From: Devosia ginsengisoli
GTDB taxonomy: Bacteria > Pseudomonadota > Alphaproteobacteria > Rhizobiales > Devosiaceae
DNA length: 64,000 nt
Assembly (NCBI RefSeq): GCF_007859655.1
Contig: NZ_CP042304.1
Span: 4,094,501-4,158,500 of the forward strand
Reading direction: 5' to 3'
The number at the start of each line of letters is the position of its first letter. Position 1 is the stretch's first letter. A program made the translations under genes and the position numbers. The notes below the pieces were generated by a model that worked only from the letters and a program-made list of their open reading frames with translations, was not told the DNA's origin and did no database searches. Of the stretch, positions 33,909-42,338 are shown piece by piece.

Positions 33909-34803
33909 TTGCGGCAAACATCTCCTTGTAGAGACGGCGCAGGTAGAACATCGCCAAGCCCAGCGACGCGAGCACGAGCAGCCAGCCGGTGGCGGCCGCT
34001 TCGCCGAAGGCGTTGTAGCGGAAGGCCTCGAGATAGAGGTAGACGGCCAGCACTTCGGTCTGCCGAGCCGGCCCGCCTCCAGTCAACAGCCACACTTCCG
34101 AGAACAGGCGGAAGGCGAAGATGTAGCGGAACAGCATGGCGATCAGCATGGCCGGCATCAGCAGCGGCAGGGTGATGCGCCGGAATTTCTGGAATGGGGT
34201 AGCGCCGTCGACGCCAGCGGCCTCGTAGAGGTCATTGGGAATGGCCAGCCGCGCCGCATAGAGAATGACGAAGGTGAAGGGCAGGTGCAGCCAAATGCTG
34301 AGCAGGGCCACTAGAATCAGTCCGTGCAGCGGATTGATGGACCATTCCAGCGCGGGCAGACCCAGGAATGTGAGCAATTGCGTGGCAAAGCCCACATCGA
34401 GATCGAACAGGTAGCGCCACATCACCACGGCGCTGATTTCGCTGACGGCATAGGGCGCCAGAACCGCCGCGAGCAGCAGCGGCCGCATGGGCACCCCGCT
34501 GGCAAAAAGCAAGGCTACACCCAGCCCCAGCAGCAGTTCCAGATGCACCACGATCAGCACGACGATGACCGTATTGGTCATGGAGCGCCAGAAATAGGGA
34601 TCGCTCAGCACCTGCACATAGTTCTGCCAGCCGACGAAGACCGGTGCCTGGCCGAAGGAGGATTCGTTGAAACTCAGCCAGGCCACGAACAGAACCGGGA
34701 TGAAGATCATGGAAATGACCATGAGCTGCACAGGGCCAACCATGAACAGAGCAGGCAATGCCGCCTTGACGCGAGATTGACGACGCGGGGCCGGACTGGA
34801 CAT
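33901..34803 (-). CDS. CUT1-type sugar ABC permease (MalF-like)
   Basis: The 300-residue permease has about six membrane segments and the EAA loop YEAAGVDGATPFQKFRRITLPLLMPAM. FNESSFGQAPVFVGWQNYVQVLSDPYFWRSMTNT is the usual first periplasmic loop. The ATG at 34803 is chosen over the longer open frame because AGGAGGT lies just upstream, and the product then starts with a short basic tail. It leads the leftward operon and is divergent from the binding-protein gene. Confidence 0.94.
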   Translation of the reverse strand: MSSPAPRRQSRVKAALPALFMVGPVQLMVISMIFIPVLFVAWLSFNESSFGQAPVFVGWQNYVQVLSDPYFWRSMTNTVIVVLIVVHLELLLGLGVALLFASGVPMRPLLLAAVLAPYAVSEISAVVMWRYLFDLDVGFATQLLTFLGLPALEWSINPLHGLILVALLSIWLHLPFTFVILYAARLAIPNDLYEAAGVDGATPFQKFRRITLPLLMPAMLIAMLFRYIFAFRLFSEVWLLTGGGPARQTEVLAVYLYLEAFRYNAFGEAAATGWLLVLASLGLAMFYLRRLYKEMFAANA

Positions 34804-34843
34804 GGCACCTCCTGGGAAAACCGATCCGGCTTGGCCGGTGAGT

Positions 34844-34858
34844 TGTAGTAAAATTAAA
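34844..34858. promoter_or_regulatory. RpiR/HexR-like 15-mer near the permease-operon promoter
   Basis: TGTAGTAAAATTAAA differs by one base from TGTARTWWWAYTACA, the consensus described for HexR, an RpiR-family regulator. It lies 41 bases upstream of the malF-like start. A second such site on the other side of the same divergent region supports a shared regulator. Confidence 0.45.
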
Positions 34859-34880
34859 AGAATGACTCTGTCAACGCGCA

Positions 34881-34904
34881 AATCTGGTTGATTTTCGCCA
34901 GATT
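34881..34904. promoter_or_regulatory. Inverted repeat between the two RpiR-like sites
   Basis: AATCTGG at 34881-34887 and CCAGATT at 34898-34904 are perfect inverted arms around a ten-base A/T-rich spacer. It is placed centrally in the divergent promoter region. It could be a second operator or a DNA-bending element; no regulator is assigned. Confidence 0.35.
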
Positions 34905-34905
34905 G

Positions 34906-34920
34906 TGTAATTATGCTACA
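34906..34920. promoter_or_regulatory. RpiR/HexR-like 15-mer near the binding-protein promoter
   Basis: TGTAATTATGCTACA is one base off TGTARTWWWAYTACA and has TGTA/TACA arms. It sits 66 bases upstream of the binding-protein start. Viewed with the 34844 site, 13-base segments of the two (34844-34856 and 34908-34920) are inverted copies matching at ten or more positions. Confidence 0.5.
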
Positions 34921-34985
34921 AACGTCATCAAGGGAGCAGCGTACGCGGGGCCAGGGGCATTGCGCGGCGCAACAAGGAGAAACCC

Positions 34986-36275
34986 ATGCGTATAACGAGA
35001 AGACATTTTCTCGCCGGATCGGCGGCAGGCTGCGCGCTGCCCATGTTCGGCGGCGTCAGCTTTGCCCAGGGTGCGGACCTCAATGTGTTCGCCCACCGCG
35101 TCATGCAGAACGTATCGCTGGGCGCCGCCGGCGGCGACGTAACTGCCGCATTCACTGCGGCGACCGGCAGCGCGGTCAATTGGGTTACCTTCGAAACCGG
35201 CCCGCTGCATGATCGCGTCTTCCGCGAGGCATCGCTGGGCCAGTCCACCGTCGACGTGGCTTTCCTGCTCAATACCTATGCCACGCCGCGCGTCACCTCG
35301 CTGTTCGAACCGCTGGATGCCTATCTCGAAAGCGATCCGATTGAAGATTTCGACGATATCTTCCCTGGTCTGGTGGAAGCGGTCACCTTTGGCGGCCAGC
35401 TATTCGCCGTGCCGTTCCGGCATGCCTCGACGGGCCTGCATTACAATGAGGCGATCTTCAAGGAATTCGGCGTAGAAGCGCCGCCCAAGACCATCGAAGA
35501 GTTCATTGACATTGCCAAGCGCTGCACCGGCACCCGTCCGGATGGCACGCCGGCCGTCGGCTTCATCCTGCCAGGCGTGGCCTATCCCGAAGTCATCGCC
35601 TTCGCTCGTGCCTGGGATGCCGATTTCATCACCCAGGACTTCAAGGTCGTCGCCAATTCGCCGGCCATGGTGAAGGCGCTCACCGCTATCAAGGAACTCT
35701 ACGATGCCGGTGCGGTGCCGCGGAACCTGGTGGGCATGAAGGCGGAAGACGCCAATACCTGGATGCAGACCGGCCGCGCCGCCATGGCCATGAGCTCGAT
35801 GAGCCGCAACGGCCTCTATAACGACCCGGAAAAGTCCCAGACGGCCGGCCAGATCAAGACCACTTACTTCCCCGTGGCCGAAGAATTGCTGGGCAAATAC
35901 GAAGTGGCCCCGGCCAAGGTCGAGTTCTGGAGCATGGCCATTCCCAAGAACAGCCAGAACAAAGACCTAGCCTGGCAGTTCATCAAATCCATGTCGGCCA
36001 AGGAGTCCACGGTGGCGGCCGCGCTCAACGGCAATGGTCCGATACGCAACTCGACCTATGACGATCCGCGTATCGTCGAGAAGCTGCCCTATGCCGCTGC
36101 CGAGCGTCAGGTGCTGGCCGTGTCGCGCGTGCCGCTGCCGGCTTTCGACGAAGCTGCCCGCGCCGCAGACTATTTCAAGGAAGAAGCCGAAGCGGCCTTG
36201 CTCGGCATGAAGACGCCGCAGCAGGCGATGGACGACCTGGTCGCCCGCGTCGAACCGCTGCTGCCGGCGGCCTGA
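34986..36275 (+). CDS. Family 1 extracellular solute-binding protein of the CUT1-type importer
   Basis: The 429-residue protein has a twin-arginine signal (ITRRHFLAGSAAGCALPMF, cleavage near SFAQG), so it may be exported folded. Family 1 (MalE-like) features include VDVAFLLNTYATPRVTSLFEPLDAYL, FGGQLFAVPFRHASTGLHYNEAIFKEFGVEAPPKTIEEF and the late PKNSQNKDLAWQFIKSM. It is divergent from the permease operon and closed by a strong terminator. The ligand is likely a sugar or sugar acid given the co-regulated enolase-superfamily enzyme. Confidence 0.93.
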   Translation: MRITRRHFLAGSAAGCALPMFGGVSFAQGADLNVFAHRVMQNVSLGAAGGDVTAAFTAATGSAVNWVTFETGPLHDRVFREASLGQSTVDVAFLLNTYATPRVTSLFEPLDAYLESDPIEDFDDIFPGLVEAVTFGGQLFAVPFRHASTGLHYNEAIFKEFGVEAPPKTIEEFIDIAKRCTGTRPDGTPAVGFILPGVAYPEVIAFARAWDADFITQDFKVVANSPAMVKALTAIKELYDAGAVPRNLVGMKAEDANTWMQTGRAAMAMSSMSRNGLYNDPEKSQTAGQIKTTYFPVAEELLGKYEVAPAKVEFWSMAIPKNSQNKDLAWQFIKSMSAKESTVAAALNGNGPIRNSTYDDPRIVEKLPYAAAERQVLAVSRVPLPAFDEAARAADYFKEEAEAALLGMKTPQQAMDDLVARVEPLLPAA

Positions 36276-36285
36276 CCTCATGACG

Positions 36286-36316
36286 AAAGGGAGGCGAAAG
36301 CCTCCCTTTTATTTGC
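36286..36316 (+). terminator. Strong Rho-independent terminator, 10-bp stem with GAAA tetraloop
   Basis: AAAGGGAGGC (36286-36295) and GCCTCCCTTT (36300-36309) form a perfect stem closed by a GAAA (GNRA) loop and followed by TATTTG-type T-rich bases. It lies 11 bases after the binding-protein stop. The opposing gene's stop codon (36309-36311) overlaps the stem, so it may terminate both directions. Confidence 0.85.
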
Positions 36317-37316
36317 CCAGCAATTGCTCTGTCGTTATTGGCGCGGCCAGGTGCAGTAGCACATCGGCCTTGGCACAATTCGCCGGCACGCGACGGCACA
36401 CGACCACGCCATCGGCGGGACTGTGCAGCACCTCGGGCGCCAGTTCCGGACGTTCGGCATTCCACAGCCAGCCCGCCACCTGTCCCGCCTGCACCTTCTC
36501 GCCTAGCATCACGGCTGGTTCGAATAAGCCCTTGCCTGGAGCGCGCAGGAAATGGCTGGGTGTGACGCCCAGCAGGCGCGTCGGATTATCGCGCGCCGAT
36601 TGCTCCAGCATGCCGAGATGGGCGAGCACATTGCCGAGCCCGGCACGCGCCAGATTGACGCTGGAAGCGGTCACGCCACCACCACCCGCAAGTTCAGTCG
36701 CCATGGCCGCAATGCCCCTGTCGAGTGCGGCCGAGACCAGCGTGGCGCTGGCTTCAGGCCGGGTCATAACGATAGTGTCGGGGGCGCCGAAGGCCGTCAT
36801 CAGCGCCAGCACGCGTCCGGCCAGTGCCGCATCGGCAGGCAGGCGACCGAAGGCGCAGGGCAGGTACTCGAGCGTCGAGCCGCCGCTGTGAAAATCGAAC
36901 AGTGCATCGGCCAGCGGCAACAACAGGCGATGGATGCCCTCGGCCAGTTGCTCGGTCAGCGAGCCATCTGCCCGGCCCGGAAAGCTGCGCGCCAGGTTAC
37001 CGCCATCGATCGGCGAGGTGCGCCGCCCCGCCTCGGACGCCGGCGGGTTGGCCACCGGTACCAGGATAAGCCGGCCGGACAGTTTTTTGGGATCCAGTTC
37101 CTGCGTCGCGTGCAGCAGGGCCATCTGGCCCTCATATTCATCGCCATGTACGCCGGCCGTGGCCAGCAGGGTCGGGCCTGCACCACCTTTGATCACGATA
37201 ACCGGCACGCTCAGCCGGCCATAGGCCGACCGATCATGCGAATGGGGAATGAAAAGTTCGCCAAAGTGCCGACCGGGCCGGTCCAACTCTACGGCCAGCT
37301 TTGCCGGCCCGCTCAA
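36309..37316 (-). CDS. Succinylglutamate desuccinylase/aspartoacylase family protein (DoeB-like deacylase)
   Basis: The 335-residue zinc carboxypeptidase-fold enzyme shows TAGVHGDEYEGQMALL near residue 54 (HxxE zinc ligands), LVPVANPPASEAGRRTSPIDGGNLARSFPG (conserved NP and R), and ALFDFHSGG near 137 (third zinc His). A C-terminal beta domain follows. The family hydrolyses N-acyl amino acids; length and layout resemble N-acetyl-diaminobutyrate deacetylase DoeB. Co-translation with the desulfhydrase-like gene (ATGA overlap) suggests removal of an acyl group from an amino-acid-type substrate. Substrate unknown. Confidence 0.85.
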   Translation of the reverse strand: MSGPAKLAVELDRPGRHFGELFIPHSHDRSAYGRLSVPVIVIKGGAGPTLLATAGVHGDEYEGQMALLHATQELDPKKLSGRLILVPVANPPASEAGRRTSPIDGGNLARSFPGRADGSLTEQLAEGIHRLLLPLADALFDFHSGGSTLEYLPCAFGRLPADAALAGRVLALMTAFGAPDTIVMTRPEASATLVSAALDRGIAAMATELAGGGGVTASSVNLARAGLGNVLAHLGMLEQSARDNPTRLLGVTPSHFLRAPGKGLFEPAVMLGEKVQAGQVAGWLWNAERPELAPEVLHSPADGVVVCRRVPANCAKADVLLHLAAPITTEQLLGK

Positions 37317-38353
37317 GGCCGGGCGTCCGTATCGAAGGCGGCGGCATGGGTGAACAGGCCCGGCGTGCCGCCCGAATGGAGGAAAACCACGCTTTTCCCG
37401 GTCAGCATTCCGCCATCACCCTCCGCGAGCAGCGCCGCCATGCCCTTGCCGGTATAGACCGGATCGAGCACCAGCCCGGCAAGCCGCCCGGCCTGCCGCA
37501 CCGCCTCGATGCTAGCCGGCGAGGGTATGCCATAGCCTGGCCCGATCTTGTCGTCGAGAATGTCGAAATCATTCGGCGCGAGGCGGGTGGCAAAACCCAG
37601 CTCCGTCGTCGCCGCATTGGCCGTTTCCACGATCCATTGCCGCAGCCGCGCCTCCGGCTGCTGTGCGCTGACGCCCACGACGCGCGTCGTGGCGCCCAGA
37701 TGCTTGAGGCCAAGCGCCAGCCCACCGGCGGTGAGACCCGAGCCGCAGACCACCACTATGGCATCGGGCTGCCGGCCGATCTTGCGGAAATCGTCCATGA
37801 GTTCCGCCGCCCCCGAAACCCAGCCGGCAATGCCCAGCGTGGCACTGCTGCCGGTCAGTTGTGCGATATAGGGTTTGCGGCCGGCCGCTTCGTAGCTCTG
37901 GCCAATTTCATCCAGTTCGGCGCGAATGGCGGGGTCCCAAGGGTCGGTTTTCTCGGTGAAGGTGACCTTGGCGCCGAAAATGTCGTCTAGCAGCAGATTG
38001 CCGACATGGTCCGTGCCCATCTTGGCGCGCAAATGCAGGTGACAGCCAAGGCCCAGCTTGGCCGCCGCACCGGCCAGCGAGCGGCAGAAATTAGACTGGC
38101 TGCCCGCCGTCGTGATCACCATGTCGGCGCCCTGGTCCAGCGCCTCGGCCAGGATGAAATCGATCTGCCGCAGCTTGTTGCCGCCCAGGGCATAGCCGCT
38201 CATATCCTCTCGCTTGATGAAGAGTTCGGCCAGCCCCGCATGGGCCGCCAGGCGTGGAGCTGCTTCGAGTGGCGTCGGAAAGTGCGCGAGTTCGAGCCTT
38301 TTCTGCCCGGTGATCGTGTCGATCGAGGCCGGGACGGGATGAGTTGAAGACAT
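37313..38353 (-). CDS. PLP-dependent D-cysteine desulfhydrase/ACC deaminase family enzyme
   Basis: The 346-residue fold-type II PLP enzyme has the family opening LAHFPTPLEAAPRLAAHAG, IKREDMSGYALGGNKLRQIDFILAEAL (the catalytic PLP lysine is in GGNKLRQ), TTAGSQSNFCRSLAGAAAKLG, and the phosphate-binding VVCGSGLTAGGLALGL. DPVYTGKGMAALL and FLHSGGTPGLF complete the signature. The family performs alpha,beta-elimination or ring opening and releases aminoacrylate-type enamines, the very substrates of RidA encoded across the divergent promoter. The ATG at 38353 is chosen by family alignment; upstream in-frame sequence overlaps the operator. Confidence 0.9.
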   Translation of the reverse strand: MSSTHPVPASIDTITGQKRLELAHFPTPLEAAPRLAAHAGLAELFIKREDMSGYALGGNKLRQIDFILAEALDQGADMVITTAGSQSNFCRSLAGAAAKLGLGCHLHLRAKMGTDHVGNLLLDDIFGAKVTFTEKTDPWDPAIRAELDEIGQSYEAAGRKPYIAQLTGSSATLGIAGWVSGAAELMDDFRKIGRQPDAIVVVCGSGLTAGGLALGLKHLGATTRVVGVSAQQPEARLRQWIVETANAATTELGFATRLAPNDFDILDDKIGPGYGIPSPASIEAVRQAGRLAGLVLDPVYTGKGMAALLAEGDGGMLTGKSVVFLHSGGTPGLFTHAAAFDTDARP

Positions 38354-38411
38354 CTGATCTGTCCGCCGATGGTCTGGAAATGATGGGGCCGGCATTGCCA
38401 AGCCATGGGGA

Positions 38412-38426
38412 TGTAGATAAACTACA
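38412..38426. promoter_or_regulatory. RpiR/HexR-like palindrome between desulfhydrase and RidA genes
   Basis: TGTAG-ATAAA-CTACA is a perfect five-base-arm palindrome, one base off the HexR-type consensus TGTARTWWWAYTACA. It lies 59 bases upstream of the desulfhydrase-like start and 89 upstream of RidA, which is followed by an RpiR gene. It is the best candidate operator for that RpiR protein. Confidence 0.55.
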
Positions 38427-38514
38427 CAAATCGACGCGTCAACGCAGAACCGTCCCGTTTCCATGGTCGTAACCGCGTTCAGTTCCATTCCATTCGAAGG
38501 CAAGCATCACATCC

Positions 38515-38994
38515 ATGACGTCAGCTCACAATCTCGAATCTCGCATAGTTGAGCTTGGCTATGCCCTGCCGGAAGTCGCTGTATCCAAAGGTAATTACGT
38601 GCCATTCCGCATCGAGGGCAAGCTGCTCTATGTCTCCGGGCAGCTCTGTGTCGGCCCGGATGGGAAGCTGTCCCAAGCCTATAAGGGCAAGTTAGGGAGT
38701 AAAATTACCGAAACCGATGGTTATGCGGCTGCGAAGCTCTGCCTGCTGCAGGTTCTGGCCCAGGCGCGTATGGCGCTGGGATCGCTCGATCGGCTGCGTT
38801 CCTGCATCCGGCTGGGCGGCTTCGTCAATGCCGAGCCCGACTTCACCATGCCGGGCGCGGCAATGAACGGGGCTTCTGATATGATCGTCGAGATCATGGG
38901 GGAAGCGGGCCGGCATAGCCGGACCACGATCGGCGTGGCAACCTTGCCTTTGGGGGCCTGTATCGAGGTAGAAGCTCTCTTCGCAATCGATTGA
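38515..38994 (+). CDS. RidA/YjgF-family enamine/imine deaminase-like protein
   Basis: The 159-residue protein belongs to the longer YjgF-like subgroup. Landmarks are GKLLYVSGQLCVGPDGKL, the central helix TDGYAAAKLCLLQVLAQARMALGSLDRLRSCIRLGGFVN, and the C-terminal RTTIGVATLPLGACIEVEALF with the conserved Arg that binds the substrate carboxylate. RidA proteins hydrolyse reactive enamines made by PLP enzymes. The divergent gene encodes such an enzyme, making a functional pair likely. It starts the operon RidA-RpiR-MlrC. Confidence 0.9.
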   Translation: MTSAHNLESRIVELGYALPEVAVSKGNYVPFRIEGKLLYVSGQLCVGPDGKLSQAYKGKLGSKITETDGYAAAKLCLLQVLAQARMALGSLDRLRSCIRLGGFVNAEPDFTMPGAAMNGASDMIVEIMGEAGRHSRTTIGVATLPLGACIEVEALFAID

Positions 38995-39007
38995 ACGGAG
39001 GACGCCA

Positions 39008-39898
39008 ATGACCGCGATGGAAGCCCTCGAGGGCGGAGAAGAGCGCTTTCTCGAAGTGCTCGCCGCGCGCAAGTCGGAATTGTCGCCTTCGGAGCGGCGG
39101 GTGGCCGATTTCGTGCTGCAGGAACCCGACAAGATCATTCGCATGTCGATCGCTTCGCTGGCCGAGACTGTGGGGGTAAGCCAGCCGACCGTGCTGCGCT
39201 TCGTGCGTGCCATGGGGCTGGCCAGCTATCCCGAACTCAAGCTGCGCACCGGCCAGAGCATCGTCTCTGGCACGCCTTACGTGCATAGCGATGTGGGCTC
39301 GGACGATCCGCTGGAACGCATCATCGACAAGGTGGTGGATTCCAGCATCTATACGCTCACCGCCATGCGCCGCTCCATCGACCAGGCGACGCTGGAACGG
39401 GTGGTCGACATCCTGGCCAATGCACCGCGGATTGATTGCTATGGCACCGGCGCGGCGCGGATTCTCGCCATGGAGGCGCAGCACAAGCTGATGCGCTTCG
39501 GCATTCCGGTCGTGTCCTATGACGATACCCACCTGCAGCGGCTGGCGGCGGCCAGTCTGCGGCCGGGCGATGTGGCTTTGTGTTTTTCCCATACCGGCAT
39601 GGTGCGCGATACCGAGGCCATGGCGCTCAAGGCGCGCGAATGCGGCTCCACTGTTGTCAGCGTCACCCGGCCCGATACGGCTTTGTCGGACGCATCCGAT
39701 ATCGTGCTCGCCATCGATGCGCATGAGAACACCGAAATCTATGCGCCCATGGTGTCCCGCGTGGCCCATGCCGTGCTGCTCGACATCATCACCACAGCCA
39801 TAGCGCTGCGCGGCGGGCCGCAGATGCATGAAAAACTGCGGGCGGCCAAGAACAGCCTGGCGGACTTGCGCATCCAGTCCAGGCGCAGCGATGGATAG
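39008..39898 (+). CDS. RpiR-family (HTH plus SIS domain) transcriptional regulator
   Basis: The 296-residue regulator has an N-terminal HTH_6 domain (SELSPSERRVADFVLQEPDKIIRMSIASLAETVGVSQPTVLRFVRAMGLASYPELKL) and a SIS sugar-phosphate-type effector domain from about residue 125 (IDCYGTGAARILAMEAQHKLMRFGI, VALCFSHTGMVRDTEAMALKAR). SIS domains normally sense phosphorylated metabolites; here the ligand may differ. Ribosome site GGAGG is present. It overlaps or abuts the MlrC-like gene. Predicted operators are at 38412-38426 and 34844-34920. Confidence 0.93.
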   Translation: MTAMEALEGGEERFLEVLAARKSELSPSERRVADFVLQEPDKIIRMSIASLAETVGVSQPTVLRFVRAMGLASYPELKLRTGQSIVSGTPYVHSDVGSDDPLERIIDKVVDSSIYTLTAMRRSIDQATLERVVDILANAPRIDCYGTGAARILAMEAQHKLMRFGIPVVSYDDTHLQRLAAASLRPGDVALCFSHTGMVRDTEAMALKARECGSTVVSVTRPDTALSDASDIVLAIDAHENTEIYAPMVSRVAHAVLLDIITTAIALRGGPQMHEKLRAAKNSLADLRIQSRRSDG

Positions 39899-39902
39899 AC
39901 CC

Positions 39903-41375
39903 ATGGCCGATCTGCGTGTCTTCGTGGCTTCGCTGGCCACGGAAACCAATACATTCTCGCCCATCCGCATTGACAGAACTGCCTTCGAAGATAGCTTTTA
40001 TGCCCCGCCCGGGCAGCATCCGGAAACGCCGACCCTGTGCTCGGCCGCCTTCACCGCCGCGCGCAAGCGGGCACGGACAGAGAGCTTTACCCTGATCGAG
40101 GGCACGGCGACCTGGGCAGAGCCGGCGGGCCTCGTCTCCAGGGCCGCATACGAAGGCCTGCGCGACGAGATTCTCGATCAACTGGCACAAGCGCTGCCGG
40201 TTCAGGTGGCTCTGTTCGGGCTGCACGGGGCGATGATGGCCGAGGGCTATGACGACTGCGAGGGCGACTTGCTAGTCCGGGCGCGGGCGCTGGTGGGGCC
40301 GGATGCGGTGATCGGGGTGGAGCTCGATCCGCATTGCCACCTGACCCAGGCCATGATCAAGGCCAGCACGGTCATCGTGACCTTCAAGGAAGTGCCGCAT
40401 AGCGATTTTGCCGAACGTGCCGACGATATGGTCGATCTGGCCCTGCGCGCGGCAAGAGGTGAAATCCGCCCGGTGATGAGCGTGCTCGATTGCCGGTCCA
40501 TTGCCAATTTCATGACCAGCCGCAGTCCGGGCCGCGAGCTCGTCGACGACATGCTGGCCATGGAGCAGCGCGGCGACGTGCTCAGCCTCTCGGTGGTGCA
40601 TGGTTTTCCCGCGGCGGACATGGCCGATGTCGGCACCAAGATTCTCGTCATAACCGATGGCGACCGGGAGACCGGCCGGCGCATCGCCGAGACGCTGGCA
40701 GAGCGCGTTCTCGGCTTCGGAACCAACCGCATGCCCTATATGCCCGGCCCGGCCGAGGCGGTGACTGCAGCTCTGGCGGCGCCGCGCGGGCCGGTGATCC
40801 TGGCGGATCGCTGGGACAATCCCGGCGGTGGTGTCGCGGGCGACAGCACATTCCTGCTCCACGCATTGCTCGACCGTCCCGAGGCCAGATCGGCGCTGGG
40901 TGCTCTGTGGGACCCGGTGGCCGTATCGTTCTGCGCCGCGGCCGGCGTAGGCGCTCGCCTCGAAATGCGGCTGGGCGGCAAGGCAGCGCCCAGTTCCGGG
41001 CAGCCGGTGGATGCGGAAGTCGAGGTTACGGCGCTGACGGACGATCTCGTCATCCCCTTCCAGGCAAGCCTGGTGTCGCTGGGTGCTGCCGCGGCGGTGC
41101 GGATCGGCAATCTCGATCTCGTCCTTGCCAGCAAGCGTGCTCAGACTTTCCACCCGCAGGTGTTTTCCGCCATGGGTATAGACCTCATGGCCAAGCAGGT
41201 CGTGGTGGTGAAATCGGCTAGCCACTTCCACACCGCTTTCGCGCCCTTGGCGGCCGACATCATTTACGTCAATTGCGGCGGCCCCTATCCCCCCGATCCC
41301 ACCAAAATCCCCTACCGCAAGATCCGCCGCCCCATCGCCCCACTGGACATCGCCGAGCCAGTCTGGATGACGTGA
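39903..41375 (+). CDS. M81 family metallopeptidase, MlrC (microcystinase C)-like
   Basis: The roughly 490-residue protein has both MlrC domains: the N-terminal M81 part (VFVASLATETNTFSPIRIDRTAFED, GLHGAMMAEGYDDCEGDLLVRAR with candidate metal ligands, GVELDPHCHLT, FKEVPHSDFAERA) and the C-terminal MlrC part (VILADRWDNPGGGVAGDSTFLL, SASHFHTAFAPLA). The family hydrolyses small peptides and similar amides and is common beside amino-acid derivative transporters. Two ATGs are possible, 39891 overlapping the RpiR stop and 39903; I chose the latter by family start. It ends the RidA-RpiR operon. Confidence 0.92.
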   Translation: MADLRVFVASLATETNTFSPIRIDRTAFEDSFYAPPGQHPETPTLCSAAFTAARKRARTESFTLIEGTATWAEPAGLVSRAAYEGLRDEILDQLAQALPVQVALFGLHGAMMAEGYDDCEGDLLVRARALVGPDAVIGVELDPHCHLTQAMIKASTVIVTFKEVPHSDFAERADDMVDLALRAARGEIRPVMSVLDCRSIANFMTSRSPGRELVDDMLAMEQRGDVLSLSVVHGFPAADMADVGTKILVITDGDRETGRRIAETLAERVLGFGTNRMPYMPGPAEAVTAALAAPRGPVILADRWDNPGGGVAGDSTFLLHALLDRPEARSALGALWDPVAVSFCAAAGVGARLEMRLGGKAAPSSGQPVDAEVEVTALTDDLVIPFQASLVSLGAAAAVRIGNLDLVLASKRAQTFHPQVFSAMGIDLMAKQVVVVKSASHFHTAFAPLAADIIYVNCGGPYPPDPTKIPYRKIRRPIAPLDIAEPVWMT

Positions 41376-41413
41376 AGGTGGGCGTCACTTCGGTAGGACC
41401 CGTCAACGTCTAC

Positions 41414-42220
41414 CTAGTCCAGGGCGTTGGTATTCACGTCCACGGCAATGCTGGCGGAGAGGCGTGACAGGTCCTCGGAAATGGCTGCGACGGCGGTCTT
41501 GAGGATGGGGACGTAGCGGGAGCAGGCTTCCTGTTCGGAATCGAATGCCGATTTGAAATAGGTGAGCCCCAGGCTCGCCAGCACGCGGCCATTCTCGCTG
41601 ATGATCGGCACGGCAATCGTGTTGGAATTGCGTGGCTCGACCAGCGAGGAGCGGGTGGCATATCCGGCATTGCGCACCTGCTCGACGATGCGGCCCAGCT
41701 CGCGGGGGTGGTGGCTGAGGGCGTTTTCCGGATCGTCCGAGCGCTTGAGGATGTCGATGATCAGGTCGAATTCCTCCGTCTCGAGGAAGGCCATATAGGC
41801 CAGACCCAGTCCGCGCGTGAGCATGCAGAGGCGGCGGTTCACCGTGCTGTGGAATGGCGACATCGGGCTATCGGGAACGGTGCTGAAACGCACCACCATG
41901 CCGTCATGATCGGGCAGGGCAATCGCGATGGGCCACTTGTGCTGGCGAGTGATGGCGACCGCCCATGCTCGGCCCGCCTCGACCACCAGTGGCCCCTTGT
42001 GGAAGCCCGAACTCAGCGACGTGACGAGCGCGGTGACCTGGTAGCCGCCCTGCCGGACGTCGTTTTCCACATAACCCGCCTGTTCCAGCGTCTTGAGGAT
42101 GCGCACCAGGGTCGGTTTGGGCAGCTTCGTCTTGGCGTGGAGATGGGCAATCGTGTTGAACGGCTGCAGGTTCAGTTCTTCCAGAACGTGCATCGCCCGT
42201 TCGATCGCCCGAATGCCCAT
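41414..42220 (-). CDS. IclR-family transcriptional regulator
   Basis: The 268-residue regulator has an N-terminal winged helix (AIERAMHVLEELNLQPFNTIAHLHAKTKLPKPTLVRILKTLEQAGYVEN) and an IclR effector domain from about residue 85 (TVNRRLCMLTRGLGLAYMAFL, YATRSSLVEPRNSNTIAVPIISENGRVLASLGLTYF). IclR proteins often control catabolism of aromatic or organic acids from a divergent promoter. A candidate operator sits 30 bases upstream of its start, and related sites recur through the next 10 kb. Ribosome site AAGGA is present. Confidence 0.92.
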   Translation of the reverse strand: MGIRAIERAMHVLEELNLQPFNTIAHLHAKTKLPKPTLVRILKTLEQAGYVENDVRQGGYQVTALVTSLSSGFHKGPLVVEAGRAWAVAITRQHKWPIAIALPDHDGMVVRFSTVPDSPMSPFHSTVNRRLCMLTRGLGLAYMAFLETEEFDLIIDILKRSDDPENALSHHPRELGRIVEQVRNAGYATRSSLVEPRNSNTIAVPIISENGRVLASLGLTYFKSAFDSEQEACSRYVPILKTAVAAISEDLSRLSASIAVDVNTNALD

Positions 42221-42249
42221 GGAGAGGTCCTTCCCTGCCGCGCCGCCGG

Positions 42250-42268
42250 CGTTCCGAGCAGCGAAACA
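42250..42268. promoter_or_regulatory. Candidate IclR operator, site A
   Basis: CGTTCC-N7-GAAACA matches CRTTYC-N7-GRAAYG with one mismatch (last base). It lies between the iclR start and the divergent DUF6282-like gene, as expected for autoregulation plus control of the catabolic genes. Confidence 0.5.
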
Positions 42269-42338
42269 TGCCGGACTATAGGTTGTTGGATTCGGGAGTC
42301 AATCTTAGGCCAAGGCCGAACACGGATGGAGAAGCCAC

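Noticed and set aside
32628..34175. A 515-codon plus-strand frame opposite the CUT1 permeases
   Set aside because: It is the reverse image of two clear membrane-protein genes; the translation is highly charged and low-complexity.
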